Positions 51,443 through 60,782 of a stretch of 64,000 nucleotides of DNA are shown here, piece after piece. The notes beneath the pieces were generated by a model, which saw nothing but the letters and a program-made list of their open reading frames with translations, made no database searches and was not told the DNA's origin. This stretch comes from Desulfuromonas acetexigens (GTDB lineage Bacteria; Desulfobacterota; Desulfuromonadia; Desulfuromonadales; Trichloromonadaceae): the NCBI RefSeq assembly GCF_900111775.1, contig NZ_FOJJ01000023.1:248001-312000 (forward strand), read 5' to 3'. Both the position numbers and the translations under genes were made by a program. The number at the start of each line of letters is the position of its first letter. Within the stretch, counting starts at the first letter, position 1.

Positions 51443-52617
51443 TTGACGCGCCCCCGGCGAACAATCCCGCGACTCATCTCCGATGCCATCAGCGCCACCC
51501 GGCCGGAACAACCCGGCTCCCCCATTTTTTCCCGCACCCGGGAGAGTTGCTCGCGCATGCGCGCGGCATAATCCCCGTCCCTGAGCAGGCGCAGCAGTTC
51601 GGCACTCAGGTTTTCCGGCGAGGCCTCATGCTGGATGAACTCCCGCGCCACGCTCTCGCCGGCAACGATGTTGACCAGCCCGATGAAGGGCACCTTGACC
51701 AGCCGTCGACCGATGGCATAGGTCAGCGGCGCCATTTTGTAGAGGATGGCCAAAGGCGTACCGACCAAGGCGACCTGCAAGGTCACGGTGCCGGAGACAC
51801 AGAGGACCGCATCACAGGCGTTGGCCACGTCGTAGATGCTCTCTTCGACCAGGGTCACGGGCAGGGCCGAGCCCGAGAGGCGCTCGGCGATGAGGGGCCG
51901 TCCCAGGGAGGGGGCGACCGGCAAAAGAAAACGGGCTCCCGGTTCCTCGCGCAGCACCGCCGCGGCCGTTGCCAGGATGGTTTCCAGGTTGTAGCGCAGC
52001 TCGTTGCGGCGGCTGCCGGGAAAAAGTCCAAGCACCGGCCCCTCCCCGATCAGCCCATGCTCGGCGCGAAACGTTTCCCGCCCCTGCCGGACCTGGGCCT
52101 CGTCCAAGAGCGGATTGCCGACATATTCGACCTCAATATCCAACCCCCGGTAGTAGTCCGGTTCGAAGGGAAGGATCGACGCCAGGCGGTCGACCAGCCG
52201 CGCGATCTTCTTCACCCGCCCTCGCCGCCAGGCCCAGACCTGCGGGCTGACGTAATAGAGGACGGGAATCCCCACCCGTTTCGCTTCGCGGGCCAGGCGC
52301 AGGTTGAAATCGGGGAAGTCGATGCAGATCAGCACATCGGGGCGATCGGCACCGTGCAGAACCCCCTTGAGGCGCTGAAAGGCCCGATAGATCACCGGGA
52401 AATGCCCGATCACCTCGACCAGACCCATTACCGAGATGCTGTCGCCGGGGATCAGGATCTCGCACCCCGCCGCCTGCATCCGCGAGCCGCCAACCCCGAA
52501 AAAGGTCAGATCCGGATCGATGGCGGCCGCCGCCCGGATGAGGTTGGCGCCGTGCAGATCGCCCGAAGCCTCGCCGGTGACGATCAGGGCTTTGCGTTTT
52601 TTATCACCGAAATACAC
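51439..52617 (-). CDS. lpxB: Lipid-A-disaccharide synthase
   Basis: 392 residues from GTG 52617. N-terminal ALIVTGEASGDLHGANLIRA is the LpxB signature, then SISVMGLVEVIGHFPVIYRA, ICIDFPDFNLRLAREAKRVG, YYVSPQVWAWRRGRVKKIAR and LLGLFPGSRRNELRYNLE-like segment (LGLFPGSRRNEL). Joins UDP-diacyl-hexosamine to lipid X. Here the substrate may carry 3-amino groups, given the gnnA/gnnB-like neighbours. Confidence 0.95.
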   Translation of the reverse strand: MYFGDKKRKALIVTGEASGDLHGANLIRAAAAIDPDLTFFGVGGSRMQAAGCEILIPGDSISVMGLVEVIGHFPVIYRAFQRLKGVLHGADRPDVLICIDFPDFNLRLAREAKRVGIPVLYYVSPQVWAWRRGRVKKIARLVDRLASILPFEPDYYRGLDIEVEYVGNPLLDEAQVRQGRETFRAEHGLIGEGPVLGLFPGSRRNELRYNLETILATAAAVLREEPGARFLLPVAPSLGRPLIAERLSGSALPVTLVEESIYDVANACDAVLCVSGTVTLQVALVGTPLAILYKMAPLTYAIGRRLVKVPFIGLVNIVAGESVAREFIQHEASPENLSAELLRLLRDGDYAARMREQLSRVREKMGEPGCSGRVALMASEMSRGIVRRGRVK

Positions 52618-52621
52618 GAAA

Positions 52622-53719
52622 TCACTTCACCGCGTCGAGCAGAACATCACAGACCCGATGCACTTGGTCCGCAGTCAACTCGGGATACATGGGCAGGGAG
52701 AGAACCTGCTCCGCGACCTGCTCGGCCACGGGGAAGTTCCGACCCGCCCAAAGTTCGCCATAAACCTCCTGGCGATGCAGGGGAATGGGGTAATAGACGG
52801 CACAGGCGATGCCGGCGGCGGTCAGAACCTGTTGCAGTTCGTCGCGACGGGGACTGAGCACGGTGTACTGGTGGTAGACGTGCGACCCCTTGCCGTCCTC
52901 GGCGGGAGGAAGAATCGGGCTCCCCTTGAGGCGCTCGCTGTAGAGGTGGGCGTTACGGCGCCGCTTGCGGTTGTAGTCGTCGAGATGGGGAAGCTTGGCG
53001 CGCAGGACCACCGCCTGCATCTCGTCGAGACGGCTGTTGTAGCCGATAGTCGAGTGATGGTAGCGCACCCGGCTGCCGTGATTGCGCAGCACCTGCACTT
53101 TATTGGCGAAGGCATCGTTGTCGGTGACGACCATGCCGCCGTCGCCGTAGCCGCCGAGATTCTTGCTGGGAAAGAAGGAAAAACAACCGAGGTCGCCGAA
53201 GGCGCCAGATTTCTTGCCGCCATACTCGGCGCCAAAGGACTGGGCGCAATCCTCGATCAGTTTCAGGGAATATTTTTCACAGAGGGCGGCCATCGGTGCC
53301 AGGTCAGCGGGCTGGCCGAAGAGATGCACCGGCAGGATGGCGCGGGTTTTGTCGGTGATCGCCGCTTCGATGAGGTTGACGTCGATATTGAAGGTCGCCG
53401 GGTCGATATCGACGAAAATCGGTGTCCCCCCCACATAGGAGATCGCCTCGGCGGTGGCGATGAAGGTAAAGGGGGTGGTGATGACCTCGTCTCCGGGGCC
53501 GATGCCGGCGGCGCGCAGGGCCAGATGCAGGGCGTCGGTACCGGAGGCGACGCCGATGGCGTGCTTGACCCCGCAGTAGGCGGCGACTTCCTCCTCGAAG
53601 GCCTTGGCGCGCGGCCCGAGGATGAACTGGGTGGTTTCGCAGACCTCGCGGAATCCCGCCTCGATCTGTGCCTGCAACTCCCGAAACTGCCCCTTGAGAT
53701 CGACCATCGGTATGTTCAT
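52622..53719 (-). CDS. gnnB: DegT/DnrJ/EryC1/StrS aminotransferase, GnnB-like
   Basis: 365 residues. PLP-dependent: ASGTDALHLALRAAGIGPGD, EDCAQSFGAEYGGKK and SFFPSKNLGGYGDGGMVVT with the Schiff-base Lys186. Lies directly between lpxB and a Gfo/Idh gene that follows lpxA, the layout of gnnA/gnnB in Acidithiobacillus ferrooxidans, where the pair converts UDP-GlcNAc to UDP-GlcNAc3N for lipid A. The function is inferred from that layout; a role in O-antigen amino sugar formation is the alternative. Confidence 0.82.
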   Translation of the reverse strand: MNIPMVDLKGQFRELQAQIEAGFREVCETTQFILGPRAKAFEEEVAAYCGVKHAIGVASGTDALHLALRAAGIGPGDEVITTPFTFIATAEAISYVGGTPIFVDIDPATFNIDVNLIEAAITDKTRAILPVHLFGQPADLAPMAALCEKYSLKLIEDCAQSFGAEYGGKKSGAFGDLGCFSFFPSKNLGGYGDGGMVVTDNDAFANKVQVLRNHGSRVRYHHSTIGYNSRLDEMQAVVLRAKLPHLDDYNRKRRRNAHLYSERLKGSPILPPAEDGKGSHVYHQYTVLSPRRDELQQVLTAAGIACAVYYPIPLHRQEVYGELWAGRNFPVAEQVAEQVLSLPMYPELTADQVHRVCDVLLDAVK

Positions 53720-53847
53720 GTGTTTATCCCTTTATTTCGGTTGATGCTTTCGCAAAAAACATCAAGGTGGATGGCTTCAAAAACGAACAGCGAGGCCCAT
53801 CGGTGGGAGCATCGCCGTCGCATTCTTTCGCAAATTCGAATCCGCGA

Positions 53848-54780
53848 TCAGAGGCGGGTGTTGATCTGCAGAGCGACTTCCAGAGCCCGCCGCCCATCCT
53901 CGCCGGAGACCAACGGCCGACCGCCTGTCTTCACCACTTCAATAAAGGAACGGACTTCTTCAAGCAGGGCATCGCTCTGCTCGAAACTCTTCTGCTCCAT
54001 GGTGATGTTGGGCAGTCCGGGAATCATCGACTCCCCTTCCAGCTTGCGGTAAATGGCGATCTTACGCTCCTGGTAGTCGATGGAAATGTAGGCGTCGGGC
54101 TGGAAAATCCGGACCTTGCGCATCGCCTCCCGGCTGACCCGGCTGGCGGTGACGTTGGCTACGCAGCCGTTCTCGAACTGCAGGCGGGCGTTGGCGATGT
54201 CGACCTCCGAGGAAAGAACGGGAACGCCCACGGAATTCACGGTCTTGATCGGACAGCCGACAATGCTCAGGATGATGTCGATATCGTGGATCATCAGATC
54301 GAGGACCACGTTGACATCGGTCCCACGCGGTTTGAAGGGCGCCAGACGGTGGGATTCGATGAAACGGGGATTGTTGATCACCCCGCGTAAGGCCAGAATC
54401 GCCGGATTGAAGCGTTCGAGATGACCAACCTGGAAGATCCGGTTCTTTTCCCGGGCCAAGGTGACAAGCCGGTCGGCCTCCTCGACGGTCCGGGTCACCG
54501 GCTTTTCCAAAAGGACATGGCAGCCGGCGTCGAAAGCGTCGCGGGCCACCTCGAAATGGAACTGGGTCGGCACCACCACCGAGACCATATCGACCAGCGG
54601 CAGCACCTCCCGATGATCGGTGAAGGCCCTTGTCCCTACCTCGGCAGCAACCTCGGCGGCCCGCTCGGCACTGGCATCGACCACGCCGACCAGCTCCACA
54701 TCGTCGAGCATGGCAAATTTCTGGGCATGGAACCGACCCAGATAACCAACCCCGATGACCGCCGCACGCAATTTACCCAT
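53848..54780 (-). CDS. gnnA: Gfo/Idh/MocA oxidoreductase, GnnA-like
   Basis: 310 residues from ATG 54780 (GAGGTAG upstream); frames reaching 54834 are longer than needed. AAVIGVGYLGRFHAQKF binds NAD, VVPTQFHFEVARDAFDAGCH, LLEKPVTRTVEEAD with the family EKP and VLDLMIHDIDIILSIVG with the catalytic His. GnnA oxidises the C3 hydroxyl of UDP-GlcNAc, which GnnB then transaminates. 128 nt without a gene separate it from gnnB, and 84 nt from lpxA. Confidence 0.82.
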   Translation of the reverse strand: MGKLRAAVIGVGYLGRFHAQKFAMLDDVELVGVVDASAERAAEVAAEVGTRAFTDHREVLPLVDMVSVVVPTQFHFEVARDAFDAGCHVLLEKPVTRTVEEADRLVTLAREKNRIFQVGHLERFNPAILALRGVINNPRFIESHRLAPFKPRGTDVNVVLDLMIHDIDIILSIVGCPIKTVNSVGVPVLSSEVDIANARLQFENGCVANVTASRVSREAMRKVRIFQPDAYISIDYQERKIAIYRKLEGESMIPGLPNITMEQKSFEQSDALLEEVRSFIEVVKTGGRPLVSGEDGRRALEVALQINTRL

Positions 54781-54864
54781 GATGACTACCTCGTGACGCT
54801 TGTTGAAAAACCCTTTTTTCGAGGTTGAGGGCAACGCCGGAGATGGGCGTTTTTCATCAGCCGA

Positions 54865-55635
54865 CTAACGGGCAACGCCCCGTTCGCTCTGCCGGATAAA
54901 CTCGACGAAGACCTCGAGTTCGGGAATGTTCTCCAGTTCGGCATCAATGCGGGCCAAAGCCTCTTCCACCTTGAGTCCCGAACGGAAGACCAGACGATAG
55001 GCCTTCTTGATGACCCGCAGAGTTTCCTCGGAAAAGCCCCGCCGCTTCAGGCCGACGAGGTTGAGCCCGACGGTCTTGGCCCGATCCCCCTGAACCATGG
55101 TATAGGGAGCGACATCTTGCGCCACCATGGAACCGCCGGCGACCATGACGTGACAACCGATGCGGGTGAACTGATGAACGGCGCACAAGCCGCTGAGAAT
55201 GGCGAATTCGTCAACTCGGACATGGCCGGCGAGGGTGGCGCCGTTGGAAAGGATGACCCGGTTCGCCACATGGCAATCGTGCGCGACGTGGGAATAGGCC
55301 AGAAAAAGATTGTCGTTACCGATGGTCGTTTCACCACCGCCGTCCTCGGTGCCGCAGTGCAGGGTCACGAACTCGCGCACAGTATTGCGGTCACCGATGC
55401 GCAGGCGGGTTTCGCCGCCGCGAAATTTGAGATCCTGGGGGGCGGCACCGACCGAAGCGAACTGGAAAATATGGTTGTCGCGACCGATTTCGGTGAAGCC
55501 TTCGATCACCACATGGGGACCGACGACGGTTCCGGCACCGATGACGACATGCTCACCGATGACCGAATAAGGGCCGATGCCGACACCTTCGGCAATACGC
55601 GCTCCGGGATGAACAATAGCTGTGGAATGTATCAT
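54865..55635 (-). CDS. lpxA: UDP-N-acetylglucosamine acyltransferase (possibly UDP-GlcNAc3N-selective)
   Basis: 256 residues. Left-handed beta-helix hexapeptides start at MIHSTAIVHPGARIAEGVGI, and the catalytic His is in LAYSHVAHDCHVANRVIL. AVHQFTRIGCHVMVAGGSMV and the helical C-terminus (FSEETLRVIKKAYRLVFRSG) are standard LpxA. First committed acylation of lipid A. With GnnA/GnnB it could attach an amide-linked 3-acyl chain; selectivity cannot be judged from motifs alone. Confidence 0.95.
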   Translation of the reverse strand: MIHSTAIVHPGARIAEGVGIGPYSVIGEHVVIGAGTVVGPHVVIEGFTEIGRDNHIFQFASVGAAPQDLKFRGGETRLRIGDRNTVREFVTLHCGTEDGGGETTIGNDNLFLAYSHVAHDCHVANRVILSNGATLAGHVRVDEFAILSGLCAVHQFTRIGCHVMVAGGSMVAQDVAPYTMVQGDRAKTVGLNLVGLKRRGFSEETLRVIKKAYRLVFRSGLKVEEALARIDAELENIPELEVFVEFIRQSERGVAR

Positions 55636-55719
55636 GACGATCCTGGGCGTGAGAAGAAAACGAAACAGCGGGACGGCGGGAAGCGGTAACCAGGGAAAGG
55701 ACGGAGAACGGCCCTCTCC

Positions 55720-56154
55720 CTAACGATCAGCGAAGGTCGCCTTCAGTTCCGCCTCGGCCACGAGAACGCCTTCCACATAGGCTTTGCCGGCAAAACAGTA
55801 GATCCCGCGCCGGCAACTGACCTTCTCCAGCTCGAAGCGCAGGGTATCTCCGGGAACCACGGGCTTGCGAAACTTGGCATTGTCGATGCCGACGAAATAG
55901 GTCACCTTGTCTTCCCCAACCTCCCCGCTGATCAGGGCAAAGAGACCGCCGACCTGGGCCATCGCTTCAATGATGAGAACGCCCGGCATGATCGGGTGCC
56001 CGGGGAAATGCCCCTGGAAGAAAGGTTCGTTGATGGTGACGTTCTTGACCCCGACGATCCGCTTGCCCGCTTCGACTTCAATGATCTTGTCGACCAGCAG
56101 AAAGGGGTAACGGTGGGGCAGGTGCTTCATGATTTCCACGGTATTCAGAACCAT
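55720..56154 (-). CDS. fabZ: 3-hydroxyacyl-[acyl-carrier-protein] dehydratase
   Basis: 144 residues from ATG 56154 (GGAG nine nt upstream); TTG 56163 is an alternative overlapping lpxD. Hot-dog fold with [20 protein letters not shown], catalytic His49 in [20 protein letters not shown] and Glu63 in EAMAQ. Works in fatty acid elongation and competes with LpxA/LpxD for 3-hydroxyacyl-ACP. The lpxD-fabZ-lpxA order is conserved in Proteobacteria. Confidence 0.95.
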   Translation of the reverse strand: MVLNTVEIMKHLPHRYPFLLVDKIIEVEAGKRIVGVKNVTINEPFFQGHFPGHPIMPGVLIIEAMAQVGGLFALISGEVGEDKVTYFVGIDNAKFRKPVVPGDTLRFELEKVSCRRGIYCFAGKAYVEGVLVAEAELKATFADR

Positions 56155-56159
56155 CTGCT

Positions 56160-57191
56160 TCAACTCTCCTTCATTTTATCCGTGAGCTCATCAAGCTGAC
56201 GTTTGAGCCGATTGATTTCCCGGCGCAGTTCCGGAAGCTTGGCGAAGACCAGGGAGGCTTTCAGCCAGTCCTGATGGTCGATCGCCGGGGTTCCGGAAAT
56301 GATCTTTTTGGACTGCACATGGCCGGCGACGGCGCCGCGCCCGCCAACAGTGACATGATCGCCGATTTTCAGATGCCCCGCCGTTCCCGATTGCCCACCG
56401 AAGGTGCAGTGACGGCCAATCTCGGTGCTGCCGGCGATCCCGACCTGGGCGACGATCACCGTGTCCTCGCCGACCACCACGTTGTGGGCGATCTGCACCA
56501 GGTTGTCGATCTTTACCCCCCGACGGATGCGAGTGACGCCCAAGGCGGCGCGATCGACGCAGGTGGCCGAGCCGATCTCCACGTCGTCCTCAATCTCGAC
56601 GATACCGACCTGGGGAATCTTGAAATAGCGTTCACCATCGGGAGCGAAACCGAAGCCGTCCGAGCCGATGATGGCGCCTGGTTGGAGAATCACCCGGTGG
56701 CCGATGCGGCAACCTTCGCGGACAATGACCCCGGCATGGAGGGTACAGTCATCGCCGATAACGACATCGTCATAAATAACGACATTGGGATAGAGAATGG
56801 TGCCGGCGCCGACGCATACCCGCTCGCCGACCACGCAGCCAGGATGAATCGTCACATCGGCGGCCAGTTGCGCGCTGCCGGCGACCTGCGCTCCGGGAAG
56901 AATCCCCCGGGGAGCGGGGCGACGGACCTGCAAATGGGTCAGAACCTTGGCAAAAGCCAGATAGGGATTGTCACAGACGATCGCGGGAAGAGGACCGGAA
57001 TCCGCCCCGGGAAAGAGAATCACGGCGGAAGCCTGAGTTCCCTTGAGTCCGGCGAGATGCTTCGGGGAGGCCACAAAGGTGACATCCCCGGGACGGGCGG
57101 CGCCCAAGGGCGCCACCCGGGTCACTTCAAGCTGCTCGTCGCCCACGACCTTGCCGCCGACCAGCGCGGCCAGTTCCTTCAGCGTAGCCAA
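56160..57191 (-). CDS. lpxD: UDP-3-O-(3-hydroxyacyl)glucosamine N-acyltransferase
   Basis: 343 residues. N-terminal uridine-binding domain (KELAALVGGKVVGDEQLEVT), then hexapeptide beta-helix with ILQPGAIIGSDGFGFAPDGE, VQIAHNVVVGEDTVIVAQVG (catalytic His) and GGQSGTAGHLKIGDHVTVGG. The C-terminal helix PELRREINRLKRQLDELTD completes the trimer. Second acylation of the lipid A sugar. Confidence 0.95.
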   Translation of the reverse strand: MATLKELAALVGGKVVGDEQLEVTRVAPLGAARPGDVTFVASPKHLAGLKGTQASAVILFPGADSGPLPAIVCDNPYLAFAKVLTHLQVRRPAPRGILPGAQVAGSAQLAADVTIHPGCVVGERVCVGAGTILYPNVVIYDDVVIGDDCTLHAGVIVREGCRIGHRVILQPGAIIGSDGFGFAPDGERYFKIPQVGIVEIEDDVEIGSATCVDRAALGVTRIRRGVKIDNLVQIAHNVVVGEDTVIVAQVGIAGSTEIGRHCTFGGQSGTAGHLKIGDHVTVGGRGAVAGHVQSKKIISGTPAIDHQDWLKASLVFAKLPELRREINRLKRQLDELTDKMKES

Positions 57192-57206
57192 TACAGCCTC
57201 CCCTTT

Positions 57207-57734
57207 CTAGTTGCCGCCCTTCTTGTATTGCTCATCGTAGGCCTTGATCACCGCGTCGGTCAGATCGATCTGGTCGTCGGCATAGAGCAGGGAGCTTTCC
57301 GATTTTTCCAGGATCACGGTGTAGCCCTGCGCCTTACCCATTTCAGCGATCAGCTTGAGAACCTTCTCCAGGATCTGGCGGGTGTAATCCGCGTCGGAAC
57401 GTTGCAGCTCTTCTTGAATATCCTTGGTGAAACGCTGGAAATCCTTCAGTTTCTGCTGGTAGTCCCGCTCTTTCTCGGCGCGCGCCTGCTCGGAAAGAAG
57501 GACCGCCTGCTTCTCCAGTTCATCCTTGAGCTTCTGCAACTCGGACTTCTTTCCTTCGATGGTCCCTTCGTAATCCTTGACCTTCTTCGAAATCGTCTCC
57601 TTGGCCGCCTTGCCCGCCTGGGAGAAGTTCAAAGCCTTCTGCAGATCGACAAAGCCGATCTTGTCGCCAGCCGCGAAAGAGGAAGTCGCCATTGCCAGGA
57701 GGCCAACCAGAATCAACCCAACCATTTTTTTCAT
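57207..57734 (-). CDS. skp: OmpH/Skp family periplasmic chaperone
   Basis: 175 residues. Signal peptide MKKMVGLILVGLLAMATSSF ending at AAG, then the beta body GDKIGFVDLQKALNFSQAGK and a long charged coiled coil (about 45-120: VKDYEGTIEGKKSELQKLKD and following). C-terminal MGKAQGYTVILEKSESSLLY is diagnostic of OmpH. Carries unfolded outer-membrane proteins to BamA, encoded just upstream. Confidence 0.93.
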   Translation of the reverse strand: MKKMVGLILVGLLAMATSSFAAGDKIGFVDLQKALNFSQAGKAAKETISKKVKDYEGTIEGKKSELQKLKDELEKQAVLLSEQARAEKERDYQQKLKDFQRFTKDIQEELQRSDADYTRQILEKVLKLIAEMGKAQGYTVILEKSESSLLYADDQIDLTDAVIKAYDEQYKKGGN

Positions 57735-57752
57735 ACCAGATCTCCTTGCTCT

Positions 57753-59993
57753 TTAATAGAATTTGCCAATTGAAAACTCGAATTCCGAGGTATCTTCGTA
57801 GTCCATGGGGTCGAGGTTATACCCCCACTCCAGGCGCAGCGGTCCCATCGGACTCATCCAGCGCAGCCCCGCGCCGACACTGTAACGCATTTCGGAAAAA
57901 TATTCCTCATCCTCACCCCAGGCGTTGCCGCCATCGAAGAACACCACCCCCTTGAGCCCCGCATCCTTGAGAATCGGAAAAAGATATTCGATGTTGAAAA
58001 AAGCGGCCTTGTCGCCACCGGTGAACTCGTCGTTGGCCAAATCGTAGGGACCGACTTCGCGGCTCTTGAAGCCGCGCAGGGAGTTGAGGCCGCCGAGGTA
58101 AAAGCGTTCGTCGACGGGGATCTCCTCGCCGCCGAGTTGCGAGATATAGCCGACCTGGCCGTGGACGGAAAAGACCGTGCTCCAGAAAACCGGCCAGAAA
58201 TGGCGGTAGTCGGCGATGTACTTCACGAACTTCTCGTCGCCGCCGAGTCCGGCGAATTCGACGGAACCTTCCGCGACATAACCGGTCGTCGGGTCCATGT
58301 GGTAATCGGTGGTGTTGCGGGTGAAGGAAGAGAGTAACGAAGAAACCAGGACCTTGCCTTTGGCTTCCTCGTCCTTGAGGGTCTGAGTCGCCGTATCGTC
58401 GACGTCGGAGATTTCCTTCTGCTCAAGACGATAGGTGAAGAAGGCGCGATTGTCCTCCCCCACCGGAAAACCGAGCTTGACCGCGCCGCCGGTCGCATCG
58501 CGGGTGAAGTCGTTCCATTCGCGGTTGGTCCGATAGAGATCGAAACCGAGCGCCAGGTTCATGTCGAGAAAATAGGGGTCGAGCAGGCCGATCTGATAGG
58601 TCGTGCTCTTGCCGCCGAAGGAGCCGGCCAGGTTAAGTTTCCAGGATTTACCCAGGAAGTTGTCCTGGGAGATGGAGCCCTGGCCGATGACGCCGTCCAC
58701 CGAGGAATAACCGGCGCCGAGACTGAAGGTTCCGGTCGGACGCTCCTTGACGTCGACATTCACCTCCATATGAGAATCATCCGTCCCCTTTTTGTTGGTG
58801 AGGTTGACCTCCTCGAAGAAACCGAGATTGTTCACCCGGCGCCGACTGTCCTTGAGCTTGGAGGCGCTGTAAAGCTCACCTTCGGTAACCTTCAGCTCAC
58901 GGCGGATGACCTTGTCGCGGGTCTTGGTGTTGCCGGCGATGTTGATGCGATCGATGGTAACCTGGGAACCCTGCTCGACATCGTAGGCGACATCGATGAG
59001 CAGGCGCTCGCCATCAACTTTGGTCACCGGCGTCACGTTAACGTAGGCATAGCCCTGATCAGCATAGAGATCGCTGATAGCCGTCACGCTTTCGCGCAGC
59101 AGCTTGCGGCTGAAAACCTCCTCCTCCTTGAGCAGGGACAGGTTGAGGATATCCGCCTTGTCCTTGAGCAGATCCCCATTGACATCGAGTTTGCCGACCT
59201 TGAACTGGGGTCCTTCCTCGACCTCGATGAGGATATCCATGTGCTTGTTGTCGTCCGTGAGCTTGGCATGGCGCTGCCGCACCTTCACCCGCACATGGCC
59301 GACATTGTAGTAGAGATCGGCGACCCGTTCCAGGTCGTCCTTGAGCACGTCCTCGTTGAACTTGCCGCGCCCGGTCATCCAGGACAGAAACCAGCGCTCC
59401 CGGGTTTCCATGGCCTTGCGCAACTCTTTGTCGGTGAAGACGGTGTTGCCTTCGAAGCGGATGAGATCGACCAGAACCTTGTCCCCCTCCTTGACGTCAA
59501 AGGTGACGGTCGCCTCGTTGCGGTCGTCGATCTCGACCCGGGAGGTGATTTCCGCGGCGTGGTAGCCTTCCTCGCGATAGGCTCCGCGCAAAGCTTCGAC
59601 GCTTTTGTCGACCAGCGCCGGATCGTAGATGTCCGGGGTTTTCACTACCGCCAGGCCGCGCAGCTTGTCCACCGAGAACTCGTCGTTGCCGGCGAATTCG
59701 ACTTTGCGCACCAGGGGGCGTTCCACCACGCGGTAGATGAGCAGAACCGCGCCCTCTTGCTCTTCGATCTCGGCGCCGACATCCTTGAACCGGCCCATGC
59801 CGAAGATGGCCCGCAAGTCCCGGTCGACCGTCTCTGGCTCATAGGCCGCGCCGGCCTTGGCCGCAAGCAGTGCTCGGATTGCCGACTGTTCGACCCGAAC
59901 GGCTCCCTCGATGCGAACCTCGCCGATGGTCGTCGCGGCGGACCAGGCAAGGGATGGCAACAGCAGCAGGATTGTCAGCAGTCGTAACAGCAT
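57753..59993 (-). CDS. bamA: Outer membrane protein assembly factor
   Basis: 746 residues. Signal peptide (MLLRLLTILLLLPSLAWSA), five POTRA repeats (about 22-420), for example IEGAVRVEQSAIRALLAAKA and DLIRFEGNTVFTDKELRKAM, then a 16-strand beta barrel with FSLGAGYSSVDGVIGQGSIS, the lid-type motif LNSLRGFKSREVGPYD (VRGF-like) and C-terminal EFEFSIGKFY ending in aromatic Tyr. Central subunit of the BAM machine. First gene of the operon with skp-lpxD-fabZ-lpxA. Confidence 0.95.
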   Translation of the reverse strand: MLLRLLTILLLLPSLAWSAATTIGEVRIEGAVRVEQSAIRALLAAKAGAAYEPETVDRDLRAIFGMGRFKDVGAEIEEQEGAVLLIYRVVERPLVRKVEFAGNDEFSVDKLRGLAVVKTPDIYDPALVDKSVEALRGAYREEGYHAAEITSRVEIDDRNEATVTFDVKEGDKVLVDLIRFEGNTVFTDKELRKAMETRERWFLSWMTGRGKFNEDVLKDDLERVADLYYNVGHVRVKVRQRHAKLTDDNKHMDILIEVEEGPQFKVGKLDVNGDLLKDKADILNLSLLKEEEVFSRKLLRESVTAISDLYADQGYAYVNVTPVTKVDGERLLIDVAYDVEQGSQVTIDRINIAGNTKTRDKVIRRELKVTEGELYSASKLKDSRRRVNNLGFFEEVNLTNKKGTDDSHMEVNVDVKERPTGTFSLGAGYSSVDGVIGQGSISQDNFLGKSWKLNLAGSFGGKSTTYQIGLLDPYFLDMNLALGFDLYRTNREWNDFTRDATGGAVKLGFPVGEDNRAFFTYRLEQKEISDVDDTATQTLKDEEAKGKVLVSSLLSSFTRNTTDYHMDPTTGYVAEGSVEFAGLGGDEKFVKYIADYRHFWPVFWSTVFSVHGQVGYISQLGGEEIPVDERFYLGGLNSLRGFKSREVGPYDLANDEFTGGDKAAFFNIEYLFPILKDAGLKGVVFFDGGNAWGEDEEYFSEMRYSVGAGLRWMSPMGPLRLEWGYNLDPMDYEDTSEFEFSIGKFY

Positions 59994-60035
59994 TCAAGAT
60001 CTCCAGGAGAAGCGTAGCAAGATAAAAATCGCGGT

Positions 60036-60064
60036 ATTATAAGTTAATCCATGGCGCCGTGCAA
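60036..60064 (-). promoter_or_regulatory. Sigma-70-type promoter of the bamA-lipid A operon
   Basis: TTGCAC (60059-60064), a 17-nt spacer and a perfect TATAAT (60036-60041) on the minus strand. Transcription would start near 60029, giving a leader of about 36 nt before bamA ATG 59993, with GGAGAT as Shine-Dalgarno. The best promoter match I found in the window. Confidence 0.8.
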
Positions 60065-60104
60065 ACCAAAAACCGGCAAGATCATCGGCGCCGTTAGCGG
60101 GAGC

Positions 60105-60770
60105 TCAAGAAGCCAGACGCCCGTCGACCATGTGCAGCACCCGGTCGAGACGGCCGGCCAGGGTTTCGCTGTGGGTCACCACCACCATGGTCAATTCCCG
60201 GGCCTGGTGGATCTCGTCGAGCAGGCGAAAGATATCGCCGGAAGTGCCGCTGTCCAGGTTGCCCGTCGGTTCGTCGGCCAACAGCACCCGCGGCGACATG
60301 ACCAGGGCGCGGGCAATGGCCACGCGTTGCTGCTCGCCACCGGAAAGCTGCCCCGGCTTGTGCTTGAGCCGGTGGCCGAGGCCGACCTCCCCGAGCAATT
60401 TCGTCGCCATGGGGATGGCTTCGCGGAAACTCTTGCGCGCCACCAATGCCGGCATCATGACGTTTTCCAGGGCGGTGAACTCGGGGAGGAGCTGATGGAA
60501 CTGGAAGACGAAGCCGACGGTGCGGTTGCGGAAACCGTCGAGGGGCGCCCCCTTGAGAGCGAAGATATCCTCCCCGTCGAACCGTACCGTCCCCGAGGTC
60601 GGCCGGTCGAGGGCACCGAGGATGTGCATGAGGGTGGTCTTGCCGGCTCCCGAGGTGCCGACCACGCCGACCCGCTCCCCTCGCTCGATACGGAGGTCGA
60701 TGCCGCGTAAGACCTCGACGCGCCCGTCGATGGTACCGAAACTTTTGTTCAGTCCTTGCGCTTCTATCAC
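60105..60770 (-). CDS. lolD: Lipoprotein-releasing ABC transporter, ATP-binding protein
   Basis: 221 residues. VVGTSGAGKTTLMHILGALD (Walker A), VGFVFQFHQLLPEFTALENV (Q-loop), GQLSGGEQQRVAIARALVMS (signature) and VLLADEPTGNLDSGTSGDIF (Walker B). Typical LolD/MacB-class ATPase. It follows lolC/E with a 12-nt gap. Extracts lipoproteins from the inner membrane for LolA. Confidence 0.92.
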   Translation of the reverse strand: MIEAQGLNKSFGTIDGRVEVLRGIDLRIERGERVGVVGTSGAGKTTLMHILGALDRPTSGTVRFDGEDIFALKGAPLDGFRNRTVGFVFQFHQLLPEFTALENVMMPALVARKSFREAIPMATKLLGEVGLGHRLKHKPGQLSGGEQQRVAIARALVMSPRVLLADEPTGNLDSGTSGDIFRLLDEIHQARELTMVVVTHSETLAGRLDRVLHMVDGRLAS

Positions 60771-60782
60771 GTCAGTTCTCGC

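Noticed and set aside
49697-51511. MsbA frame extended to 51511
   Set aside because: The extra 23 residues overlap lpxB in another phase; GTG 51442 couples exactly to the lpxB stop.
51547-54052. Two long plus-strand frames opposite lpxB and the aminotransferase gene
   Set aside because: Shadow frames; the minus strand encodes proteins with catalytic motifs over the same bases.
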